Origin: CAZIIK01 sp964539235
Lineage (GTDB): Bacteria > Pseudomonadota > Gammaproteobacteria > Francisellales > CACEW01
DNA length: 7,504 bases
Direction of reading: 5' to 3'
Assembly: GCA_964539235.1 (NCBI GenBank)
Contig: CAZIIK010000005.1
Location: 1 to 7,504, forward strand
The notes under the pieces are model-generated. The model made no database searches, had not been told where the DNA came from, and saw nothing but the letters and a program-made list of their open reading frames with translations. Made by a program: the position numbers and the translations under genes. Numbering within the stretch: the stretch's first letter is position 1; every line of letters starts with the position of its first letter. Shown here one piece after another: positions 1-6,345 of the stretch.

Positions 1-2
1 AA

Positions 3-1690
3 TCACTCGGGTATACCTTTTCCATGGCTTGTGTGCTGCATATCACGTGACAAATCGGTATTATGACCCTGCACATCCCAAAAATCCGCATCTGTTTGAA
101 TGCATAACAAGAAAAATACCCCTTTTCGGACAGACTCTAAGCTTATCTTTTAATGCTTGTTGCTGACGTTGTGCATCTGTCTGTAGTTGTTAAATTTGTT
201 GTATTTTTCTTTGAAGTCTACCCCATAATGTGTCATGTTGACCTCTAATTTTTTTTGTACTGCCTTGGCTGTTTTGCCTTGTTTTTTGCTGTTGCAAGGT
301 CTCTTTCCAGCTGGGCGGTTAATGCTGCTTGTGCTTGCTGCTGTTCAGCCATTGCAGCGTTCAGTGCTGTGATTTCAGCTTGGGATTTTTCTAATGCTGC
401 TTCAGTTTCAGCAGTTAGTTTTGCTTCAAGTTCTGCAATCTGTTGTTGGAGTTGACGAGTCTCTGAGTTGGCGGTTCGGCGTTGTGCCTCTGAATCTCGT
501 AATTTGCCTTCTAGTATTGCTATCTCGGGTGCGAATTCTTCACTCATTATTTTTCGGTAGGCTGTAGTGGTATCAGTCCGTGCATGCTCAAGTTTAGCCT
601 CTAGTGTTTGCTTCTCTTTTCTCAGTCGTGCTACAAGACCTTCAGGTTTCTGGTTTCTTGTTTTGACAGTCTTCAATTCGTCTGCTTTCTTGGTGTTGAA
701 TGCCCTAGCTTCAGTGGCTAGTTGAGCCAATTTAGCTGCTTACCGTGCGCTCTCGGCACCTGCTTCTGGTCTGTACTTCGCGACCATGTCAGCGTTGGTT
801 GCTCGTGGGTAGGGTGCTAGTTCAGCTGCTTTGATTAAATATTTCTGTGTATAGCGCGCAACGGTTTTTTGGGGTAACACGCTGATCAGATCAGCCATGT
901 GTTGTGTTGTGTTGCGAACTGCAGTCCGATTGGTTCCCTTGTATTTCCACGCCGATGTATCCACTCGTACATGCCGCAAAGGTGGTGTAGCAGAAAATCT
1001 TTATTGAGTTCCAGCTGTTTTACCCAGACAGTTTTGGCGAGTGCTTTAAGATTGGCCATAAACGTTTTGCGGTCTGCTGCTGATTTGTATTTATAGAAGC
1101 CTGCGAATATAAGATTAAAATTAGTCCCTAATAGCATTTGATCCGTTAAGCTCCTGAAGCCAGTAATGTCAACTGCGCAGGTGGGGTCGAATTTTCTATG
1201 GGCTCGTTCGACTATGTCTTGGAAGGTTCCCAGTTGGCATACAGTTCAGTGCCGCTAACCAGTCCTGGGTTAAAGCAACCGCATCCTCTGCTGTAGGTAT
1301 TCGAGTTCGACCAATTGCTTTTAATTGCTCCAGGATCTCATCCGTGTTGAGTGGTTTGGGCTTGTCTTTGGCCTTTTTGTGCTTCTTACTATTTTTAACC
1401 CCGACTTTTTTTGGGGGATTTAATGCAGTGGTAAATTCTGCAACTGCTGTAGCAGTCATTTTTGAAATGGGTTGGATCCATGTTGTGTCGATTTGCATTG
1501 CTGGACTTCGGCCTGAGGTTATGGCTGTACATGATACAGGTGCATCTGATCCTGCTTGTCGGCTCGCAAATGCTTTAAAAGCTGCAAGTTGTGCTGATAA
1601 GTCTTTTCCTCTTCCTCCTGGTTGTAATCTTCCGTCTGGGCCAACAGTCATGACTGTTACGCCAGAAGGTGGTCTCGGTGAATCTAACAT
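3..1690 (-). pseudogene. Decayed coiled-coil protein gene, several frameshifts and two in-frame stops
   Basis: Family not recognised. Open segments in three frames join into one coherent protein. Segment 1 runs from ATG 1690 to about 1230 and includes a Lys-rich stretch at residues ~94-113. Segment 2 (about 1230 to 914) is helical. Segment 3 (about 898 to 257) ends in a long Ala/Gln/Glu/Lys coiled coil, roughly residues 315-470. A short tail ends at TGA 3-5. The joins need loss of one base near 1229-1231 (GGG), one AACAC unit at 899-913, one A of the A8 run at 249-256, and one base in the homopolymers at 112-126. Two TAA codons, at 740-742 and 190-192, sit within otherwise continuous frame. 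The repaired product would be about 559 residues. ATG 1690 is preferred over the ATG at 1699 because AAAGG lies nine bases before the former but touches the latter. No signal peptide or membrane segment is visible. A secreted effector or structural coiled-coil protein is conceivable but unsupported. Split expression of the pieces is the alternative to a pseudogene. Confidence 0.72.
899..913 (-). repeat. Three-copy 5-bp tandem repeat (AACAC on - strand) causing a frameshift
   Basis: Three perfect copies of GTGTT on the + strand (AACAC on the coding strand) lie exactly where the decayed coiled-coil gene changes frame. Removing one copy joins upstream GLQFATQH directly to downstream MADLISVLP in a single frame. 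The third copy is therefore most simply a slippage duplication that broke the gene. Confidence 0.7.
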
Positions 1691-1699
1691 TTTAATCAT

Positions 1700-1704
1700 C
1701 CTTT
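1700..1704 (-). promoter_or_regulatory. Ribosome binding site of the decayed coiled-coil gene
   Basis: AAAGG on the - strand lies nine bases before the ATG at 1690 and directly abuts the ATG at 1699, which favours 1690 as the original start. The sequence upstream (about 1705-1790) is very AT-rich, as expected of a promoter region, but I cannot fix -35 and -10 boxes with confidence. Confidence 0.5.
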
Positions 1705-1803
1705 ATTGTTATTTTTGACATAAATTTATCATTATTTTGCTGTTAAAGGAATATTTTTATTTTTTTATGTGTGAATAGTCTTATTATGGTAGGTATGACT
1801 TCA

Positions 1804-1920
1804 CCCTTTGACAAAAGGGCCGTTAGTGTTGTTTTTGAAGGCTTGACTTCGACAAACTCAGCCAGCGCTTGTTTAAGTGTTGGCCACCCTTCGATAAAGG
1901 CTCAGCCAGCGCTTGTTTAA
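1804..1920. repeat. Cluster of three related small palindromic repeats
   Basis: Three related cores, CCCTTTGACAA (1804), a CTTCGACAA core (1847) and CCCTTCGATAA (1887), follow each other at about 41-42 bp. The first is a perfect hairpin, CCCTTT-GACA-AAAGGG (1804-1819). The second is enclosed by GGCT near 1841 and AGCC near 1860. The cores resemble the short dispersed 'CCTTCGACAAGCTCAGG' type of repeat seen between genes in many bacterial genomes; that resemblance is from memory. The cluster lies between two broken - strand genes. No T-run follows the hairpins on either strand, so I do not call a terminator. Confidence 0.55.
1857..1920. repeat. Pair of perfect 20-bp direct repeats, 44 bp apart
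   Basis: The 20 bases beginning CTCAGCCAGC and ending GCTTGTTTAA occur identically at 1857-1876 and 1901-1920. Similarity extends upstream into CTTCGA(C/T)AAA with a two-base length difference, so each is about 32-35 bp of related sequence. They are the downstream parts of the second and third units of the palindromic cluster. Confidence 0.85.
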
Positions 1921-1950
1921 ATGATTGTGCTGACAGCTCTGCGATAGGTT

Positions 1951-2649
1951 CTAAGGAAATAAGGTGTTATAGGTTTGTCCCAGTGCAATAAAAGACCAGG
2001 GAAAGGTCCAGATGACGCTGATCCCCAGTAGTAATGTGCCGCAGATGATCAGCAAGAAAATGCATATCATGAGGCGTAGGCAGGGCCAAAAGTGATGGCG
2101 TACGGTTTGCATGGATACCGTAATGCACTGCCAAAACGGCAGTTGTTTGTCGACCAGCAGTGGTATGGAAAATAACAGTAAAATGTCCAAGGTGATCATG
2201 TAGACAATGGCAATGGCTTGTGTGGTGTATAAAACTGCGTGTGAAGCGTGGCGGTAGGCCAAATAGTAAAACACGATGTTGAGAATATTGGCCATTAAAT
2301 AGGTGACAAATGACAACAGGCCGGCTTTGACGATCCAGGCAAAATAACGCAGGCCGTCTTAGTAGCGCAGTTTCTCTTGGCGTGCGCGGCGGATACCGAG
2401 CATGAATGCGCCGACTAAAAAGGGCGCGGAAATAATATTGGAGATGAAAGGCCAGTAGAGGTAATGCAGGTGTAAGCTTTGCCAGCTGCTGAGGTGTCGG
2501 CTGTAGTTATCAATGCCTGCGCCACCGACGTATCCAATCACGCCGAGGAATATTAGGCAGATGAAGAAAGCCCATTTGCTGCCTTTGACTAATTGCCAGG
2601 AGTCTTTAAGCGTGTCGCGTACGAAGCGTTGATGAATCAGCATAACCAT
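1951..2649 (-). pseudogene. Polytopic inner-membrane protein gene interrupted by one in-frame TAA
   Basis: A single frame from ATG 2649 to TAG 1951 is broken once, by TAA at 2359-2361, after EKLRY and before DGLRYF. Without it the product would be about 232 residues, with hydrophobic segments near residues 27-45, 64-87, 105-130, 140-165 and 198-225 and a short aromatic C-terminus ending TYNTLFP. The N-terminal DSWQLVKGSKWAFF pattern and the overall shape resemble the BPSS1780/DUF2189-like group of uncharacterised membrane proteins; that is a weak, pattern-level match. A second ATG lies two codons in, at 2643, and neither start has a convincing Shine-Dalgarno sequence. The reading frame is unshifted across the stop and hydrophobic on both sides, so a recent nonsense mutation is likely. 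Readthrough or a sequencing error cannot be excluded. Confidence 0.65.
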
Positions 2650-3012
2650 TGAATCTGTACTGTTTTAGAAGGATGGAGTATAGTGCAGGGCTTGATTGAA
2701 TGCGATGCCGCGTATGCGAGATTTTGAGTAGATGCTGGTAAAGCAGCGGAACGAGCCGTCCTTGGCTCTATTGTCCTCTGAGCATCCATGCTACTGCATA
2801 TAAGACATGCTTCCTTGCATGTATTCCGCTACCAGCAAATGCATTAGACCATAGCTTTTTATGAGAAAAAATTACTATTTTTTGCCAGTAAAATAGCCCT
2901 TGTTTTCTGTAGGCAAATTGTCATTCGCATTCTTAGATCACGTCATCCATGATGTGGTGCTTAGCTTTTTGTGTTACCGTGCGCGCTTTCAGTTTGCCGC
3001 AGTATTAACTTT
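2650..3012. other. Gene-free divergent intergenic region upstream of prfB
   Basis: No convincing coding frame is present. The region separates the - strand membrane-protein gene from prfB. It holds the foldable element at 2734-2836 and an AT-only inverted repeat, AAAAAAT-TACT-ATTTTTT (2866-2883). The prfB promoter should lie in the last 150 bases. I looked for a sigma70 pair there and found only poor matches, such as TTGTCA near 2919 with no good -10 box at the right distance. No Shine-Dalgarno sequence stands before prfB. Confidence 0.6.
2734..2836. repeat. Foldable inverted-repeat element with internal hairpins, function unknown
   Basis: The ends GCTGGTA-(AAGCA)-GCGGAA (2734-2751) and TTCCGCTACCAGC (2824-2836) pair over 13 bp with a single 5-base bulge. 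Inside are GAGCC-gtcctt-GGCTC (2753-2768), AGCAT-cc-ATGCT (2781-2792, tight loop) and ACATGC-ttcctt-GCATGT (2805-2822). The first and third loops share TCCTT, and those two hairpins abut the closing stem with only one unpaired base each. The result resembles a multi-branch junction. It could be a MITE or REP-like mobile repeat, a structured RNA, or a leader element of prfB. It does not look like a tRNA or an integron attC site. Confidence 0.5.
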
Positions 3013-4108
3013 ATGGAAACGAATAGCCTGACCACGCAAATTGCCGATCAGAAAACCCGGTTGACTGTGCTTCGGGGGTATCTTTGACTATGCCGACAAA
3101 GTTGAACAGCTGGTCGAAGTCAGCCGAGAACTCGAACAGCCAGAAGTCTGGAATCAGCCTGAACGTGCGCAGGCTTTAGGTCAGCAAAAAGCGCAATTAA
3201 AAGCAGCTGTTGGGACGATTGATGGTGTGACGCAGGGTTTAGACGATGCCGAGACTTTATTGCAGTTGGCGCTGGAAGCAGATGAAGAAGATTTATTAGT
3301 TGAAACTGCCACAGCGTTAGAAGATACGGAAAAACAGTTGGCGCAGTTGGAATTTCAGCGCATGTTTTCTGGCGAGTTGGACGCCAATGGTGCCTACGTG
3401 GACATTCAGTCAGGTTCTGGTGGAATAGAAGCACAGGATTGGGCGGAGATGTTATTGCGCATGTATCTGCGATGGATTGAGAGCCATGGCTTTAAGGCGA
3501 CACTGATGGAAGCATCGGCCGGTGAAGTCGCCGGTATTAAAAGCGCAACGATTTATGTTGAGGGTCAGTATGCCTATGGCTGGTTGCGTACCGAAACCGG
3601 TGTGCATCGCTTGGTCAGAAAATCGCCATTTGATTCGGGTAATCGGCGGCATACATCGTTCTCTGCGGTGTTTGTTTCACCCGAGATTGATGACAATATC
3701 GAAATCGACATTAACCCAGCCGATATTCGAGTGGACACCTATCGCGCTAGTGGTGCGGGTGGGCAGCATGTCAATAAAACCGATTCGGCGGTGCGTTTAA
3801 CTCACGTGCCCACTAATATTGTGGTGCAGTGTCAGAACAACCGTTCGCAGCATCAGAATAAAGATCAAGCCATGAAACAGCTGCAAGCAAAGTTATATGA
3901 ATTAGAGCAGCAAAAACGTAACCAAGAAAAACAGGCATTGGAAGACAGTAAAGTTGATATTGGTTGGGGGAGTCAGATTCGTTCCTATGTGTTGGACCAG
4001 TCGCGTATTAAGGATCTGCGTACCGGCGTGGAAAATACGAATACTCAAGCGGTATTAGATGGTGATTTAAATCGATTTATTGAGGCCAGTTTAAAAGCTG
4101 GTATATAA
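3013..4108 (+). CDS. prfB: Peptide chain release factor 2 (programmed +1 frameshift)
   Basis: RF2 recognises UGA and UAA in the ribosomal A site and triggers release of the finished protein. The gene is read in two frames: 24 codons from ATG 3013, in-frame TGA at 3085-3087, then the +1 frame from GAC 3086 to TAA 4106-4108. The product is 364 residues, against 365 in E. coli. The stop-recognising SPF tripeptide is at residues 204-206 in VRKSPFDSG. The catalytic GGQ, whose Gln is normally methylated by PrmC, is at 249-251 in SGAGGQHVN. Two residues before that SGAGGQ is Ala, the usual residue; E. coli K-12 has Thr there. ATG 3013 is chosen because the N-terminus then matches family length and ends in the conserved LRGYL before the shift. 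No Shine-Dalgarno sequence precedes it; an in-frame GTG at 2971 would add an unrelated 14-residue extension. lysS follows after 30 bp, probably co-transcribed. Synthesis is expected to be autoregulated through the internal stop. Confidence 0.97.
3074..3087 (+). promoter_or_regulatory. RF2 programmed +1 frameshift site
   Basis: GGGGG (3074-3078), TAT, slippery CTT (3082-3084) and TGA followed by C (3085-3088) reproduce the RF2 autoregulatory signal with its usual spacing. When RF2 is scarce, ribosomes pause at the UGA and slip from CUU to UUU, continuing in the +1 frame. The usual Shine-Dalgarno-like AGGGGG reads CGGGGG here, a synonymous Arg codon change (AGG to CGG) that loses one potential pair with 16S rRNA. 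Confidence 0.95.
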
Positions 4109-4138
4109 TGCGCCGCTATTATTTTGAGAGAACAGTTC

Positions 4139-5656
4139 ATGAGTCATTCTGCTACGCCCGACACCCCTGAGTTAGATGAAAATGCACAGATTCAGTTGCG
4201 GAAACAAAAATTAGCTGATTTGCGTGAGCAGGGGCTTGCTTTTCCGAATGATTTTAAGCGTGATGCTGTGGCTGCTGATTTGCATCAGCAATATGGTGAG
4301 CAATCGAAGGATGAATTAGCCGCGATTGAGTCACCGCAATCGTATCGTATTGCCGGCCGTATGATGTTGCGTCGTATTATGGGTAAAGCCAGTTTTGTGA
4401 CCTTGCAAGATATGTCAGGTCAGCTGCAGGCTTATGTGCGGAAAAATGATCTGCCTGAAGGCGTGTATCAGCAGTTTAAGCAGTGGGATTTAGGCGATAT
4501 TGTTGGTGTTGAAGGCACTTTATTTAAGACCAATACCGGTGAATTGTCGTTGCATGCGACCAATATTCGTTTGTTAACCAAGGCCATACGGCCATTGCCT
4601 GATAAATTTCATGGGTTGTCAGACCAAGAGATGCGTTTTCGCCAACGCTATGTCGATTTGATTATGAATGCCGATACACGACGGATTTTTCAGGTGCGCG
4701 GCCAAGTGATCGCCGGTGCGCGACAGTTTTTGCTTGACCATCAGTTTATGGAAGTCGAAACGCCGATGTTGCAGAGTATTGCCAGTGGTGCTGCAGCAAA
4801 GCCTTTTAAGACACATCATAATGCGTTGGATTTGGATATGTTTCTGCGGATCGCGCCGGAATTGTATCTCAAGCGGTTAGTGGTCGGCGGTTTTGAGCGG
4901 GTGTTTGAGATTAATCGTAACTTCCGCAATGAAGGTGTTTCAACTCGGCATAATCCGGAATTCACCATGTTGGAGTTCTATCAGGCTTATGCTGATTATG
5001 AAGATTTAATGGACCTGACAGAACAATTAATGCGCCGCTTGGCAGAAGATGTATTGGGTACGTTGCAGGTGCCGTATCAAGGTGAGGTGTTTGATTTCGC
5101 ACAGCCGTTTGCGCGCATGAGTGTGATTGAATCAATTTTGCATTACAACCCGGACGTGACATTGGCCGATGTGTCGACACGTGAAGCTGCGGTGGCTTTG
5201 GCGGAGCTTTTAAATGTGCATGTGGATGCGAGCTATGGCCTGGGCAAAATTCAGTTGGAAATTTTTGAAAAAACTGCGGAGCACCGTTTGATTCAGCCTA
5301 CGTTTATTACCCAGTATCCGGCTGAGGTTTCACCGTTGGCGCGGCGCAATGATGCGGATCCTTTTATCACTGATCGCTTTGAATTCTTTGTCGGTGGTCG
5401 TGAGTTAGCAAATGGTTTTTCGGAATTGAATGATCCCGATGACCAACGTGAACGTTTCATGCAACAGGTGGCTGCTAAAGCGGCGGGTGATGATGAAGCG
5501 ATGCCATTCGATGCAGATTATGTTGAAGCTTTGGAGTATGGTCTGCCGCCGACTGCCGGTGAAGGTATTGGGATTGACCGGTTGGTGATGTTATTTGCTG
5601 ATGTGGCGTCGATTCGTGAAGTGCTGCTGTTCCCGCATATGCGGCCGGTTCCATAA
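4139..5656 (+). CDS. lysS: Lysyl-tRNA synthetase, class II
   Basis: This cytosolic enzyme attaches lysine to tRNA-Lys in two ATP-dependent steps. The 505-residue length equals E. coli LysS. An OB-fold anticodon-binding domain lies at about residues 65-150 (YRIAGRMMLRRIMGKASFV begins it). The class II catalytic core follows. Motif 1 is around 195-212 (FMEVETPML). Motif 2 is at 253-281, with FRNEGVSTRHNPEFTMLEFY and the ATP-binding Arg in FRNEG. Motif 3 is at about 474-486 (GEGIGIDRLVMLF). The lysine-site signature GGRELANGFSELNDP is intact at 419-433. ATG 4139 is preferred to the upstream TTG at 4124 because it gives the family-typical length and has GAGAG eight bases before it. A second in-frame TAA follows the stop after one codon. 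No intrinsic terminator is visible after the gene, and the convergent methyltransferase frame overlaps its last 66 bases. Confidence 0.97.
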   Translation: MSHSATPDTPELDENAQIQLRKQKLADLREQGLAFPNDFKRDAVAADLHQQYGEQSKDELAAIESPQSYRIAGRMMLRRIMGKASFVTLQDMSGQLQAYVRKNDLPEGVYQQFKQWDLGDIVGVEGTLFKTNTGELSLHATNIRLLTKAIRPLPDKFHGLSDQEMRFRQRYVDLIMNADTRRIFQVRGQVIAGARQFLLDHQFMEVETPMLQSIASGAAAKPFKTHHNALDLDMFLRIAPELYLKRLVVGGFERVFEINRNFRNEGVSTRHNPEFTMLEFYQAYADYEDLMDLTEQLMRRLAEDVLGTLQVPYQGEVFDFAQPFARMSVIESILHYNPDVTLADVSTREAAVALAELLNVHVDASYGLGKIQLEIFEKTAEHRLIQPTFITQYPAEVSPLARRNDADPFITDRFEFFVGGRELANGFSELNDPDDQRERFMQQVAAKAAGDDEAMPFDADYVEALEYGLPPTAGEGIGIDRLVMLFADVASIREVLLFPHMRPVP

Positions 5657-6289
5657 CTTTAAGTCTGCAATTTTCCATAAAGCCAATTCTTTGGCGAGGA
5701 AATCTTCTGCAATGGTGGTGACAGGTGCTGTGAAATTAAATGGCGCATATGTCAGATTGACTGGCCGAAACTGGCCCAGTTCAGTCACGTCGTTAGCACT
5801 GCTGCTGCAGTGTGTGTTGTGTGTGATTAATACTTATTCGGCGCCACTGTGTTGAATATTTTTTAACAATTTCCAGATAAGGTCATTGGGTAAGTAGTGC
5901 ACCACGTCGCGGCAGATTACCCATCCTGCTGGCGGTAATTCAGCTGTCAGAATATCTGCAAAGGCAAAATGCATGTTGGGGCGATGGGCAAAGGCGTGTT
6001 GGCATTTTGTAATTAATTCAGGGACGCAATCTAAACCGTAGTATGGGATTTCACCGATATCGATGTGATGCAGGAGATTGGCATCACCACAACCGGCATC
6101 TAATAGGCTTTGAGGCGCAAAGCTTTTGAGTAATGCTTCCAACGCATGACACAGTTTTGGCGTGAAACGGTAGTCGCTGTTTGGACCCGAGCTGCTGGTG
6201 GCATTGCCCCAGAAATTCTCTTGGTAGTAGCGTTGGAAGATGTCGGTGTATGGCACGTATTTTTCTCGTGGTTTTTTGATGCAAGTCAA
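5591..6289 (-). pseudogene. Class I SAM-dependent methyltransferase gene interrupted by one in-frame TAA
   Basis: One - strand frame runs from TTG 6289 to a stop at 5591-5593 and is broken only by TAA at 5834-5836. The first part has the N-terminal FxxYYxxNxWG pattern (residues 18-28), SSSGP, SAM-binding motif I LLDAGCGDAN (62-71), and CRDVVHYLPNDLI (127-138). After the stop the same frame continues with GQFRPVNL, APFNF and LALWKIADL, the usual C-terminal signature of this small methyltransferase family; substrate unknown. The stop falls between GAE and VLIT, where relatives commonly have Tyr, so a single TAC/TAT to TAA change explains it. Family similarity ends near 5654, just before the lysS stop codon; the last ~20 codons are antisense to lysS and may be an extension past a lost stop. 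The start is uncertain: TTG 6289 has no clear ribosome binding site, and GTG 6256 is an alternative. The gene diverges from lpxK, 56 bp away. Confidence 0.75.
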
Positions 6290-6333
6290 GGTACTGTGTG
6301 CGCTCGCTGTGTCAAGTTTAATCCGATTGTCAG

Positions 6334-6339
6334 AAGGAG
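6334..6339 (+). promoter_or_regulatory. Ribosome binding site of lpxK
   Basis: AAGGAG lies six bases before ATG 6346, a strong, well-spaced Shine-Dalgarno sequence that fixes the lpxK start. Confidence 0.85.
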
Positions 6340-6345
6340 TGAGCC

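Noticed and set aside
1344..1718. 124-codon + strand open frame opposite the N-terminal part of the coiled-coil gene.
   Set aside because: It is antisense to the better-supported - strand frame, which has a ribosome binding site and continues in the reconstruction. Its hydrophobic start is the reverse reading of the Lys-rich stretch.
2734..2836. Interpretation of the folded element as a tRNA or an integron attC site.
   Set aside because: No acceptor, T-loop or anticodon consensus is present, and the attC core sites (GTTRRRY and its complement) are missing.
5682..5695. Hairpin GCCAA-TTCT-TTGGC just after lysS.
   Set aside because: No T-run follows, and on the other strand it encodes part of the methyltransferase C-terminal signature.
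5797..5812. Hairpin CACTGC-TGCT-GCAGTG after lysS, considered as a lysS terminator.
   Set aside because: It is followed by a GT-rich stretch rather than a T-run, lies 140 bases past lysS, and sits inside the methyltransferase frame.
190..5836. Reassignment of TAA as a sense codon, suggested by four in-frame TAA codons.
   Set aside because: prfB and lysS end in TAA at normal family lengths, lysS has a second in-frame TAA right after, and a functional-looking RF2 that reads UAA is present.
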